From: Dietzia lutea
GTDB lineage: Bacteria > Actinomycetota > Actinomycetes > Mycobacteriales > Mycobacteriaceae
NCBI RefSeq assembly: GCF_003096075.1
Contig: NZ_CP015449.1
Span: forward strand, 434,001-498,000
Reading direction: 5' to 3'
DNA length: 64,000 nt
Below the pieces are notes generated by a model. It searched no databases. It was not told the DNA's origin and worked only from the letters and a program-made list of their open reading frames with translations. The translations under genes were made by a program, and so were the position numbers. Of the stretch, positions 50,028-58,728 are shown piece after piece. The first letter of the stretch is position 1. The number at the start of each line of letters is the position of its first letter.

Positions 50028-50948
50028 ATGCCCGAGTCCGCGCGTCAGGCGCTTCGCCGGAACGGCGGCCATCTGGCGTCGGTGGCGCTGGTGCTCATGT
50101 GGAGCTCCGGCTACGTCGGCGCGGAGCTCGGCACGCGCGCAGGCGGCACCCCCCTCCAGCTGTTGGCCTGGCGTTTCTCGATCCTCGGCGTTCTGCTGGT
50201 GGGCGTCTGCCTCGTGCTGCGGGTGCGACTGAACGACCGTGCGGCGTGGACCCGGCAGGCAGTCCTCGGCCTGTTCAGCCAGGCCGTGTTCCTGTACATG
50301 ATCTTCGAGGGGGTCGCGCGCGGCGTCGACGGCGGCACCGCGGCGCTCATCGCCGCCCTCCAGCCGCTGCTCGTGGCCACCGTCGCCGGTCGCGTGCTCG
50401 GCGAACGCACGACGGCCGGCATGTGGATCGGTATGGCCCTCGGGCTGGCGGGCGTCGTGATGGTCGTCTCCGGCGGCCTGGACGCGGGGTCCGCACCCTG
50501 GTGGGCGTACCTGTTCCCGGCCGCGGGCATGCTCAGCCTGGCCACGGGCACGGTCCTCACCCAGCGCCTGCGCCCCACCGAGTCGCTGCTGCAGTCCATC
50601 ACCATGCAGTCCGTCGTCGCGGGTGTGGTGCTGATGGCTGCGGCGGTGCTGACCGGTCAGGCGGCGCCCGAGGCGGAAACCGACTTCTGGGCGGCGGTGG
50701 CCTGGCTGGTCTTCCTGTCGACGCTGTGCGGCTACGTCCTCTTCGTCTTCGTCACGCGCACCCGCGGCGCCACCGTGGCAAGCGTCCTGCTGTACCTCAC
50801 CCCGCCCACGACGATGGTCTGGGTGTGGCTCATGTTCGGCGTCCCGATCACCCTCCCGGCGGTGGTGGGGATGGCCGTCAGTGCCGTCGGCGTGATCCTC
50901 GTCCTGCGGTCGCGTCCGGCGCCCGCGGGTCAGCGCGCGCGGCGGTAG
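50028..50948 (+). CDS. EamA/DMT-superfamily transporter
   Basis: A 306-aa transporter of the drug/metabolite superfamily with two EamA domains and ten predicted membrane helices. The start of each half is recognisable (M-W-S-S-G-Y-V-G-A-E-L-G near 25-36; F-P-A-A-G-M-L-S-L-A-T-G-T near 163-175), as is the end of the first half with A-L-I-A-A-L-Q-P-L-L-V-A and G-E-R, and the second with T-P-P-T-T-M-V-W-V-W-L-M-F-G. Such proteins export or take up small metabolites; the substrate cannot be told. ATG 50028 is 6 bases after TAAGGT. Confidence 0.87.
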   Translation: MPESARQALRRNGGHLASVALVLMWSSGYVGAELGTRAGGTPLQLLAWRFSILGVLLVGVCLVLRVRLNDRAAWTRQAVLGLFSQAVFLYMIFEGVARGVDGGTAALIAALQPLLVATVAGRVLGERTTAGMWIGMALGLAGVVMVVSGGLDAGSAPWWAYLFPAAGMLSLATGTVLTQRLRPTESLLQSITMQSVVAGVVLMAAAVLTGQAAPEAETDFWAAVAWLVFLSTLCGYVLFVFVTRTRGATVASVLLYLTPPTTMVWVWLMFGVPITLPAVVGMAVSAVGVILVLRSRPAPAGQRARR

Positions 50949-51006
50949 AGCGCGGGCCCGGGCGTGACATATGGACGCCGCGGCCGGGGCGGGAGATGAT
51001 TCGGGG

Positions 51007-52935
51007 GTGAACCCCGAGCAGCCTGACCTGCAGCGCGCCCTCGCCGACCTCGACGCCCGCCTCGGACGCATCACCGCGGAGGTCGCCGAGGTCCGGGCCG
51101 GGCTGATCGCGCTCGGTCGGCACGCCGGGCCCGCCCAGGCCGCGCAGCCGGCCCCGCAGCCGCGTCCGCACGCAGCTTCGCAGCCGGCCGCGACCGAGTC
51201 GCCGTGGCAGCCGCCCGGGCGGCCGTGGCAGCAGCCGGCGCGGGAGCACGCATGGCGGCCGGAACCGGAGCATTCACGGCAGTCGCCGCAGTCGCTGCCG
51301 CCGCACCTGCAGCCGTGGGCTCCGCCGGCCGAGGCGCGGCCCCGGCGGGCGCCGCGGATCACCGCAGCCACCGTCATCGCGGCGATCGGCGGGGCGGTCA
51401 TGCTCGCCGGTATCGCCTTCCTGCTGGTGGTCGCCATCCAGGCCGGGCTCTTCCCGCCGATCGCACGGGTGATCGCCGCCGCCGCGCTCGCGGTGGTCCT
51501 CATCGTGCTGGGCCTACGACTACAAACGCGCCACGAACCGACGGCCGAGACCCCGGTCAACCCCGGCGCGCTCGCGCTCGTCGGGACCGGACTCGCCGCG
51601 GCGATGCTCGACATCATCGCGGCCACCACCCTCTACCTGTGGATCCCCGTCCCGGCCGCGTTCATGTTCGTCGGCGGACTCGCCCTCGGCGGCATGGCGC
51701 TGGCGCAGCGGTGGGCCTCGGGGTTGCTGGGGTGCCTCGTGTCCGCCGGCACGATGCTGCTCGCCCCGCTCATCTCCACGGACGTCGAGCTACCGGTCTT
51801 CGTCGCGATCGTCGGCATCGCCACCGCCGTCCTCGCCGCCGACCTCGGGGTGGCCGTCCGCGTCGTGTGGTCCGTCCTCCCCGGCGTCCTGCTGGCCGGA
51901 TACCTGTCGCAGGCCGCCCTCCACTCCCGCGGCGAACAGATGGCGCTCATCGCGACCGCCCTCGTCTTCGCCGCCGTCGGAACAGGGGTCGCCTGGTACG
52001 ACACACTCCGCCGCAGCCCCGCCGTCGAGAACGCGGCCCTCGTCGTCGTCCCCACCGCACTGCCCCTCGCCCTCCTACCCGCCACGTACCTCCTCCGGCC
52101 CGGCTGGCCCTACGGCTTGCTCCTCGCCGCGGCCTACCTGATCGTCGCCGCCGTCGCCGGCCGCGCTGACCGCACCGGCCGCATGGACGGCACCGACCGC
52201 GACCGACCCGCCACGCACCTGTCCGCGGTGACCGGCATCGTCGGCAGCGCACTGCTCCTGCTCACCTGGGTCGAGCTGGGCGGGCGTGAGATGACCGGGT
52301 TCGCGCTCACCCTCAGCGCGCTGGCGTACGTCGCGGCGGCCGGGCTGGGGGACCGCCGGTGGCTGCACTGGGTGGCCGGCGCCGCCTCCGGGCTCGCCCT
52401 GCTCGTGTACCTGGGCGTCAACGAACCGCACCTCGCGCTCAGTGAGCGGCTCGCGGTGCGCGGGTTCAGCTACTGGGACGTCGTCTCCGCGTTCGCCGTC
52501 ACCGCACTGGCGGCCGCCGTGACCTGGTGGGCGCGACGCCGGCTGCCCCGCGAGGCCGGGCGCGTGACGATGGTCGGCGCGGTCGTCGCCCTGGCCACCT
52601 TCTCGGTGATGATCGTCGCCGCCGGCGTGACGATCGGCGACCTCACCGGCGCGGCGCGCACCGGATTCCTCGCCGCACATCTCGTGGTGACCGTGCTGTG
52701 GATCTGCTGCGCGGCGTGGCTGGTCCTCACCGCGAGCCCCCGCATCGCCGACGCCCGACGGCTCGGGTTCGTTCTGGGCGCGCTCGCGCTGGCGAAGCTG
52801 CTCCTGCTGGACCTCGCCACGCTGCCGGGCCTGTTCCGCGTCCTGTCGTTCATCGCGGTCGGCGCGGTGATGCTCGCGGTGGCCGTGCGCTATCGCAAGG
52901 AGACCGACCCGTCGGGAAGCGGCTCGCCCACGTAG
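51007..52935 (+). CDS. DUF2339-like polytopic membrane protein
   Basis: A 642-aa membrane protein of the DUF2339 type. Residues about 6-40 form a coiled coil (L-Q-R-A-L-A-D-L-D-A-R-L and I-T-A-E-V-A-E-V), then a Pro/Gln/His-rich linker (about 45-115), then about 17 closely spaced membrane helices. Function is unknown in the family. GTG 51007 has GGGAG about 12 bases upstream; an ATG at 50971 would add 12 residues without a ribosome binding site. Its 3' end overlaps the convergent gene at 52890 by 46 bases. Confidence 0.7.
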   Translation: MNPEQPDLQRALADLDARLGRITAEVAEVRAGLIALGRHAGPAQAAQPAPQPRPHAASQPAATESPWQPPGRPWQQPAREHAWRPEPEHSRQSPQSLPPHLQPWAPPAEARPRRAPRITAATVIAAIGGAVMLAGIAFLLVVAIQAGLFPPIARVIAAAALAVVLIVLGLRLQTRHEPTAETPVNPGALALVGTGLAAAMLDIIAATTLYLWIPVPAAFMFVGGLALGGMALAQRWASGLLGCLVSAGTMLLAPLISTDVELPVFVAIVGIATAVLAADLGVAVRVVWSVLPGVLLAGYLSQAALHSRGEQMALIATALVFAAVGTGVAWYDTLRRSPAVENAALVVVPTALPLALLPATYLLRPGWPYGLLLAAAYLIVAAVAGRADRTGRMDGTDRDRPATHLSAVTGIVGSALLLLTWVELGGREMTGFALTLSALAYVAAAGLGDRRWLHWVAGAASGLALLVYLGVNEPHLALSERLAVRGFSYWDVVSAFAVTALAAAVTWWARRRLPREAGRVTMVGAVVALATFSVMIVAAGVTIGDLTGAARTGFLAAHLVVTVLWICCAAWLVLTASPRIADARRLGFVLGALALAKLLLLDLATLPGLFRVLSFIAVGAVMLAVAVRYRKETDPSGSGSPT

Positions 52936-53351
52936 ACGTGGAAGGCCCGCGGCTCCGCGCCGGACATCAGCACCTGCACCTCCGGGTGGTCGACCTCGTC
53001 GGGGTCATCCGACGGCTGGCTCCACACGACCTCGCCCGCATCGGTCAGCTCGCGCAACGCCATCCGCGTGGCGCGCACCCACCGCACTCGCTTGAGCGCG
53101 GGCTCGTCCCGGAGCAGGTCGTCCGCCAGCCCCTCCCGATCGCGCAGATCGACCATGAGGCGCTCACCGTCCGGGCACTCGTACGCCATGCAGACCTGGT
53201 CGACCAGGACGGCCAGCGGCCACGATGGCGCCGAGCCGAGCAGGTCGACGATGATCATGCGTGCGTCCTCCACCTGGCAGGTCGTCGGCGTGGTGAGGAT
53301 CTGCATCCGGTCGGCGACGTCCTCGGTGATCTCGATGAGCTGAACGGTCAT
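52890..53351 (-). CDS. Hypothetical protein, 153 aa
   Basis: I do not recognise this acidic soluble protein. It begins M-T-V-Q-L-I-E-I-T-E-D-V-A-D-R and has no signal peptide or membrane helix. Three cysteines (T-T-C-Q-V, Q-V-C-M-A, Y-E-C-P-D) fall at about 24, 54 and 59. ATG 53351 has GGGAG 8 bases upstream, which supports a real start. It converges on and overlaps the DUF2339 gene by 46 bases and diverges from the GH65 gene, sharing a 183-base intergenic region with a CRP-like site. Confidence 0.65.
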   Translation of the reverse strand: MTVQLIEITEDVADRMQILTTPTTCQVEDARMIIVDLLGSAPSWPLAVLVDQVCMAYECPDGERLMVDLRDREGLADDLLRDEPALKRVRWVRATRMALRELTDAGEVVWSQPSDDPDEVDHPEVQVLMSGAEPRAFHVYVGEPLPDGSVSLR

Positions 53352-53418
53352 GGTGAACTCCCGTGTCCGACGAGACGGTCGACAAGGGGATTCGCGGCGC
53401 GGCCCGAACCGTCCCGAC

Positions 53419-53434
53419 TGTGACCTAGATCATA
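53419..53434. promoter_or_regulatory. CRP/GlxR-like binding site
   Basis: TGTGACCTAGATCATA matches the actinobacterial CRP/GlxR consensus TGTGANNTANNTCACA with one mismatch. It lies 101 bases before the GH65 start and 68 bases before the divergent hypothetical gene, so either could be cAMP-responsive. Confidence 0.6.
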
Positions 53435-53525
53435 GCCCATCGGCGTGGCCGGCGGGTCTCGGCGGGATGACGATCTCGAGAACAGGCCCGCCGACCACGC
53501 CCGCCGACGACTCGCGTGTGGTTGT

Positions 53526-53539
53526 GTCACAGATGTGAC
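53526..53539. promoter_or_regulatory. GTCACA-GA-TGTGAC inverted repeat over the GH65 start codon
   Basis: A perfect 6-bp inverted repeat with a 2-base spacer covers the GTG at 53535. It resembles an inside-out CRP half-site pair and may be an operator or, in RNA, a start-codon-occluding stem. Confidence 0.4.
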
Positions 53540-55988
53540 CATCTCGCACACCGGGCCCATCGACACCGCCAGCGACACCGCCAGCGACACCGACGCCGCG
53601 TTCACCCTCGCCTATGACGGCGTCGACCCCCGGGACGAGGGCCTGCGCGAGACCCTCACCTCCACCGGCAACGGGTACATGGCCACCCGCGGCACGGCCG
53701 AATGGGAGGAGGCCGACGACGTCCACTACCCCGGCACCTACGCCCACGGCCTCTACAACCGCGCGACCACTTTGCTCGGCGGTGTCCCGGTCCACAACGA
53801 GGACCTGGTCAACCTGCCGAACTGGCTGCCGCTGAAACTCCGCATCGGCGGCGTGGAGGTCCTGCGCCTCGCGGACGTGGAGATCCTCGACTACCGGCAC
53901 CGGCTCGACCTCCGCGCCGCGGTGCTCACCCGGCACCTGCGCTTCCGCGACCGCGAGGGGCGCGAGACCGAACTGGTCAGCCGTCGGTTCACCTCCATGG
54001 CGTCGATGCACCACGCCTACCTCGAGTGGACCCTCACCCCGCTCAACTGGTCCGGGCCCGCCGAGGTCGTCAGTGCGATCGACGGGCGCGTCACCAACGA
54101 CGGCGTGCCCCGCTATCGCGACCTCGAGGGCGTCCACCTCCACCCCGTCGGGGCGGAGTTCCCGGAATCGGAGGTGATGGCGCTGAAGACCCGTACCCGC
54201 CAGTCCGAGGTCACCGTCAGCGTCGCCGCCCGCACCCGCGTCCTCGCCGTCGGCCGGCCGGTCGAGGTGCCCCGCAGCGACTTCCGCACCCCCGACCACG
54301 TCCAGCAGACGCTGCACCTCGACCTCGAACGCGGGGTGCCGGTGACCGTGGAGAAGTCGGTGGCCCTGTTCACCTCGCGCGACCCCGCGACGGGCGACAC
54401 GCTCGTGCGGGCGCACCGCTCGGTGGCCAGGTCGCGGTCGTTCGAGTCCGCCCTCGCGCACCACCGGGAGTCGTGGAACCGCCTGTGGCAGGCGTGCGAC
54501 GTGCAGGTGTTCGGCGACGACGAGGCCCAGCACCTCCTGCGCGTCCACATCAGCCACATCCTGCAGACGTGCTCGCCCAACACCGCCGATCTCGATGCCG
54601 GCGTGCCCGCCCGCGGGATCAACGGCGAGGCCTACCGCGGCCACGTGTTCTGGGACGAACTGTTCGTCCTGCCGTTCCTCACGTACCGGTTGCCGGGCGT
54701 CACCCGCAGCCTGCTCATGTACCGCTACCGACGCCTGGCCGAGGCGCGCGCCGCCGCCCGGGCCGCCGGCCGCGCCGGCTTCATGTTCCCGTGGCAGAGC
54801 GGATCGCTCGGCACCGAGGAGACCCAGGAGGTCCACCTCAACCCGATGTCGGGGAAGTGGGACGTCGACCTGTCACACAACCAGCGGCACGTCAGCGCCG
54901 CGATCTTCTACAACGTCTGGCAGTACATCACCACCACCGAGGACACGATGTTCCTCGAGTCCCAGGGCGCGGAGCTGATGCTCGGCATCGCGCGGTTCTG
55001 GTCCTCCGTCGCGCACTACTCGTCCGACCGGGAGCGCTACGAGATCCACGGCGTGATGGGCCCGGACGAGTACCACGAGAAGTACCCGGGCGCGGCCGAG
55101 GGCGGTCTGCGCAACAACGCCTACACCAACGTTTTCGTGGCGTGGATCTGCGACATCGCCGCGCACCTGCTCGACCTGCTGCCCGCACCGCGCGCCGACG
55201 CCGTCCGCGCTCGGCTCGAGCTCCGCGACGAGGAGATCGAGCGGTGGAAGGACATCAGCCGCCGGATGTTCGTGCCGTTCCACGACGGGATCATCAGCCA
55301 GTTCGAGGGCTATGACGACCTCGAGGAACTGGACTGGGACGCCTACCGCGCGAAGTACGGGGACATCCAGCGCCTCGACCGGATCCTCAAGGCCGAGGGC
55401 GACACCCCGGACCGCTACAAGCTGGCCAAGCAGGCGGACGCGGTGATGCTGTCTTTCCTGTTCGGCGACGACGAGCTGCGCCGCATCTTCACCCGGCTCG
55501 GTTACGAGTTCCCCGACGACGCCGCCCGCCGCATGATCGAGTACTACGACCGTCGGACCTCGCACGGGTCGACCCTGTCGTACATCACCCATGCCGGCGT
55601 CCTGGCCCGCTTCGACCCGGACTCCTCGTGGGAGCGGTTCACGGTGGCGCTGCGCAGCGACGTGGGCGACATCCAGGGCGGCACCACCCGGGAGGGCATC
55701 CACATGGGCGTCATGGCGGGCACGGTCGATCTCGTGCAACGCTTCTACGCCGGCATGCGGGCCGAGGGCGGGATGCTCCACCTGGAGCCGAATCTGCCGG
55801 GGGCGATCGACGGCGTCTCGTTCACGGTGATCTACCAGCGCTCGCCGCTCACCGTGACGGTGATGCGCGACGAGGTGGTGATCCGGCACCGCGACGGCGT
55901 GATCGACGCGACGCCGGTGCGCGTCCGCGTGGCGGGCCGGGAACGGCTGGTCGCGGTCGGCGGCGAGGAACGGTTCAGCCTGGCGTGA
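53535..55988 (+). CDS. Glycoside hydrolase family 65 enzyme (disaccharide phosphorylase/phosphate-dependent trehalase type)
   Basis: An 817-aa GH65 protein. Mycobacterial relatives cleave trehalose in a phosphate-dependent way; others are maltose or kojibiose phosphorylases. The N-terminal beta-sandwich has S-T-G-N-G-Y-M-A-T-R-G (about 34-44), the barrel has the catalytic acid E512 in H-G-V-M-G-P-D-E-Y-H-E, and the loop H677-G-S-T-L-S682 fits the phosphate-binding motif of the phosphorylases, which argues for phosphorolysis. R-G-I-N-G-E-A-Y-R-G-H-V-F-W-D-E is also typical. GTG 53535 has no clear ribosome binding site. The N-terminus carries a D-T-A-S-D-T-A-S repeat. A CRP/GlxR-like site lies upstream, consistent with carbon control. 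Confidence 0.9.
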   Translation: MTISHTGPIDTASDTASDTDAAFTLAYDGVDPRDEGLRETLTSTGNGYMATRGTAEWEEADDVHYPGTYAHGLYNRATTLLGGVPVHNEDLVNLPNWLPLKLRIGGVEVLRLADVEILDYRHRLDLRAAVLTRHLRFRDREGRETELVSRRFTSMASMHHAYLEWTLTPLNWSGPAEVVSAIDGRVTNDGVPRYRDLEGVHLHPVGAEFPESEVMALKTRTRQSEVTVSVAARTRVLAVGRPVEVPRSDFRTPDHVQQTLHLDLERGVPVTVEKSVALFTSRDPATGDTLVRAHRSVARSRSFESALAHHRESWNRLWQACDVQVFGDDEAQHLLRVHISHILQTCSPNTADLDAGVPARGINGEAYRGHVFWDELFVLPFLTYRLPGVTRSLLMYRYRRLAEARAAARAAGRAGFMFPWQSGSLGTEETQEVHLNPMSGKWDVDLSHNQRHVSAAIFYNVWQYITTTEDTMFLESQGAELMLGIARFWSSVAHYSSDRERYEIHGVMGPDEYHEKYPGAAEGGLRNNAYTNVFVAWICDIAAHLLDLLPAPRADAVRARLELRDEEIERWKDISRRMFVPFHDGIISQFEGYDDLEELDWDAYRAKYGDIQRLDRILKAEGDTPDRYKLAKQADAVMLSFLFGDDELRRIFTRLGYEFPDDAARRMIEYYDRRTSHGSTLSYITHAGVLARFDPDSSWERFTVALRSDVGDIQGGTTREGIHMGVMAGTVDLVQRFYAGMRAEGGMLHLEPNLPGAIDGVSFTVIYQRSPLTVTVMRDEVVIRHRDGVIDATPVRVRVAGRERLVAVGGEERFSLA

Positions 55989-55998
55989 CGGCCGTGAC

Positions 55999-56538
55999 TC
56001 AGCCTGGCGTGACCTCGGCGCGGGCGTGCCGGCGGGCCGCGCGCGCCCGGCGTCGCTCCTCGCGCCGCTGACGGTCGTGGACCACCTCGGCCTCGTGGTC
56101 GTACGGGCTGCCCCGGAACCGCCGGAAGGCGTAGACGAGCAGCGCCAGCGCCACTAGCCCCGAGAAGATGAGGGTGCCGCCGGTGCCCCACCCGCCGACC
56201 AGCCACAAGTCCGGCGAGAGCGGCCACCATCCCGGCACCGCCGACCCGATGCCCCAGAAGAGCCCCAGCCCGATCAGCCAGGCCACGCCGATCAGCGAGC
56301 CGGCGATCCTCGGCCACGACTGGACCCCGTGGGAGGCGCCCTCCATGGCGAGCCGTTTGACGGTGAGGAGCCGCCGGTCGAACCACTCGTACTGCCTGGA
56401 GAGCACGACGGTCCCGGCGAAGAGCATGAGCAGTCCGGGGCCGGGCAGGAACAGCGCGGCGACGCCCAGGGCGACGAGCGTCCAGCCGAGCACCTCCAGG
56501 CCGAGGCGCCTCGCCGCGACGTAGCCGAGTCTTCTCAC
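55999..56538 (-). CDS. PGPGW-motif transmembrane protein (TIGR02611-like)
   Basis: A 179-aa protein with membrane helices at about 12-46 (hairpin) and two more near 75-95 and 108-130. The N-terminal L-P-G-P-G-L-L-M-L-F-A-G-T-V-V-L-S matches the PGPG-type motif of a small actinobacterial membrane family (TIGR02611/PF09656), followed by E-W-F-D-R-R-L-L. The C-terminus (about 140-175) is strongly basic (R-R-E-E-R-R-R-A-R-A-A-R-R). Function unknown. It starts at GTG 56538 and converges on the GH65 gene with an 11-base gap. Confidence 0.72.
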   Translation of the reverse strand: MRRLGYVAARRLGLEVLGWTLVALGVAALFLPGPGLLMLFAGTVVLSRQYEWFDRRLLTVKRLAMEGASHGVQSWPRIAGSLIGVAWLIGLGLFWGIGSAVPGWWPLSPDLWLVGGWGTGGTLIFSGLVALALLVYAFRRFRGSPYDHEAEVVHDRQRREERRRARAARRHARAEVTPG

Positions 56539-56584
56539 CGGACCATCGTGACAGAAATCGGGCGCGTCATAGGGGCTGTGGGGG

Positions 56585-57214
56585 TCAGGCGGGGACCGTG
56601 GAGCGGTACTCGTCGGCGGCGCGGGCCCCGGCCTCGAGGTCGACCTCGGGCCAGCCGTCGGGGGCGTGGAGGACCGCGGCGAGGTGCGCGGCGGTGAGCC
56701 CGGCTCCGGCGTCCAGCAGCGCCTCGACGGCGTCCGGGTCGGGGTCGTCGAGGAGTGTGGAATCGGCCAGGTCGTCGATGATGTCGCGCAGCGCCGCCCG
56801 CGTCACGGGGAACAGTTCGGGGTCGAAGCCGTCGTCGACGGGCTGGTCCAGCCGCCACCAGCGCGTCCCGTCCCAGCCGTACAGGAACCCCAGGTACGCC
56901 CCGCGGGACCGGGCGTGTTCGACGCCGCGGCGCCACCAGCCGGGTGCGTCGCCCACGAGGTCGGTGCCGGCCTCGCCGGCGCGCCCGCTGCCCTCGGTGA
57001 GGGAGAACTCGTGGTGCCAGCCGGCCAGCAGGGCGCGTCCGTCACCGGGCCGCAGGAGGGCCATCCACATGCCCTCTGCGCCGGCCCAGTGCAGGGCCGT
57101 GGCGGTGGGCGGATCGTGCTCGAACCCGACCGCCGCGCGGACCGCGGCGTCCACGGCGAGGAGGGCGGCGATGTCGTCGGGCGTCGAGTCCGTGTCCACC
57201 GGGAGCAGGGCCAT
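56585..57214 (-). CDS. Hypothetical protein, 209 aa
   Basis: An acidic soluble protein I cannot assign. It has no signal peptide, membrane helix or catalytic motif that I can name. It is rich in Asp, Ala and Trp (W-H-H-E-F, G-W-W-R-R-G, W-D-G-T-R-W-W-R-L-D-Q-P) in its middle, with alternating acidic helices near the C-terminus (L-D-D-P-D-P-D-A-V-E-A-L-L). ATG 57214 lies 7 bases after a TAACCT -10 box, which supports a leaderless gene and the start choice. It diverges from the P450 gene. Confidence 0.7.
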   Translation of the reverse strand: MALLPVDTDSTPDDIAALLAVDAAVRAAVGFEHDPPTATALHWAGAEGMWMALLRPGDGRALLAGWHHEFSLTEGSGRAGEAGTDLVGDAPGWWRRGVEHARSRGAYLGFLYGWDGTRWWRLDQPVDDGFDPELFPVTRAALRDIIDDLADSTLLDDPDPDAVEALLDAGAGLTAAHLAAVLHAPDGWPEVDLEAGARAADEYRSTVPA

Positions 57215-57221
57215 GCGGCCC

Positions 57222-57227
57222 AGGTTA
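57222..57227 (-). promoter_or_regulatory. -10 box of the 209-aa hypothetical gene
   Basis: TAACCT on the minus strand, 7 bases before the ATG at 57214; leaderless arrangement. Confidence 0.55.
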
Positions 57228-57350
57228 AACCCGATCGACGACGACGAGGTGGCGATCGCGGTGAACGTCCGGCGACCCGCGGGTGTCACAGGGGTGCACG
57301 GCCGCGCGGATCGAGGGAGCGAACCCGCTGCGGTCGGCCCGGGCGGCTCG

Positions 57351-57356
57351 TACGGT
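57351..57356 (+). promoter_or_regulatory. -10 box of the P450 gene
   Basis: TACGGT followed by 6 bases and the ATG at 57363; leaderless arrangement. Confidence 0.65.
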
Positions 57357-57362
57357 GGGCGC

Positions 57363-58673
57363 ATGATCAGTGATGCCGGACACAGGCTTCCGCCGGGCCC
57401 GCGGGCGCCCCGCCTCCTGCAGGCGGTGCTCGCCCTCGCCGCCCCCGCGGCCGTGTTCCCCGCGGCGGCCCGCCGGTACGGGGTGCCGTTCACGCTCGAT
57501 CTCATGCCCCGGGGGCGGAAGGTCGTCGCGGTCTCCGAGCCCGCGCAGGTCAAGGACGTGTTCGCCGGCTCGCCGTCGGTCTTCCACGCCGGTAAGGGCA
57601 ACGACCTCCTCCGACCCCTCCTGGGGGACCACTCGCTCCTGCTCCAGGACGGTGACGAGCACGCCCGCGCGCGGCGACTGTTGGCGCCGGCCTTCGGGCG
57701 GCGCGAGATCGCCGGCTACCGCGAGCTCGTCGAGGAGGTCACCGCCGAGCAGCTGTCCCGGTGGCCGCGATCGGGCCGCGTCCGCGCCCACGTCCTGCTC
57801 AACCAGCTCACCCTCGAGGTGATCCTGCGGGTCGTGTTCGGCGTGACCGATTCCGCGCGGCTGGACCGGATGCGGCCGATCGTCGCGCGGGCGGTCGACG
57901 CGGGGCCGATCGTGATGATCGGGCTGGGGATCGGGCCGCTGCGCCGGCTGTGGCCGTGGAGCCGCGAGGTGCGCGACCTCGAGACCATCCACGAGTTCCT
58001 CGGCGAGGAGATCGAGGCCGCCCGGCGCGACCCGGCGCTCGAGAAGCGGCGGGACCTCCTCGCGCTGCTGGTGCGCGCCTCGGCGTCCGACGCGCAGGGG
58101 CTCTCGGATGCGGAGCTGCGTGACCAGCTCATGACCCTCGTCGCGGCCGGGCACGAGACCACGGCCACCGCCATGGCGTGGTCGATGCTCGAGCTGGCCC
58201 GCCATCCGCGGGTCCAGGAGCGCTGCGTCGCCGAGATCGCCGGGGACGGGTCGGAGTACCTCGACGCCGTGCTCAAGGAGGTCCTGCGACTGCACCCGGT
58301 CGTGCCCATGGTCATGCGGGAGCTGCAGGAGCCGGCCACCATCGGCGGGCGCACCTACCCGCGGGGCGTGACCGTGTCACCGTCGATCGTCCTGGCCCAC
58401 CGCTCGCCGGGGACCTATCCGTCGCCCGGCGACTTCGACCCGGGGCGGTTCCTGGGCGAGGTGCCCACGCCCACGGAGTGGCTGCCGTTCGGTGGCGGGG
58501 CGCGCCGGTGTATCGGCGCGTCGTTCGCGATGATGGAGGGCGAGGTCATCCTGCGGCAACTCCTCGAGAGGTACCGACTGGAGCCGGTCGGTGGCGGGCG
58601 GGAGTGGCCGCGATCGCGCAACGTGACGCTGTACCCGTGGCGCCGGGCGCGCGTGGACCTGCGTCCGCGCTGA
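57363..58673 (+). CDS. Cytochrome P450
   Basis: A soluble 436-aa P450. The I-helix oxygen-activation motif A262-G-H-E-T-T267, the E-x-x-R pair in K-E-V-L-R, the P-x-x-F equivalent F-D-P-G-R-F and the heme loop F-G-G-G-A-R-R-C-I-G (376-385, heme-ligand C383) are all present. It resembles the actinobacterial CYP51/CYP138-like class E group more than the camphor type. Electrons would come from a ferredoxin such as the one at 21365, but none is adjacent. The substrate is unknown. The leaderless ATG at 57363 is set by the TACGGT box. The downstream gene begins 55 bases after the stop with its own -10 box. Confidence 0.93.
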   Translation: MISDAGHRLPPGPRAPRLLQAVLALAAPAAVFPAAARRYGVPFTLDLMPRGRKVVAVSEPAQVKDVFAGSPSVFHAGKGNDLLRPLLGDHSLLLQDGDEHARARRLLAPAFGRREIAGYRELVEEVTAEQLSRWPRSGRVRAHVLLNQLTLEVILRVVFGVTDSARLDRMRPIVARAVDAGPIVMIGLGIGPLRRLWPWSREVRDLETIHEFLGEEIEAARRDPALEKRRDLLALLVRASASDAQGLSDAELRDQLMTLVAAGHETTATAMAWSMLELARHPRVQERCVAEIAGDGSEYLDAVLKEVLRLHPVVPMVMRELQEPATIGGRTYPRGVTVSPSIVLAHRSPGTYPSPGDFDPGRFLGEVPTPTEWLPFGGGARRCIGASFAMMEGEVILRQLLERYRLEPVGGGREWPRSRNVTLYPWRRARVDLRPR

Positions 58674-58715
58674 GGTGGCAGAGGAGCCGGATGTGCGTTT
58701 CACTGGAGATTTTCC

Positions 58716-58721
58716 TACCGT
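58716..58721 (+). promoter_or_regulatory. -10 box of the glycolipid-binding-like gene
   Basis: TACCGT followed by 7 bases and GTG 58729; decides the start over an in-frame GTG further upstream. Confidence 0.6.
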
Positions 58722-58728
58722 GGACGGT

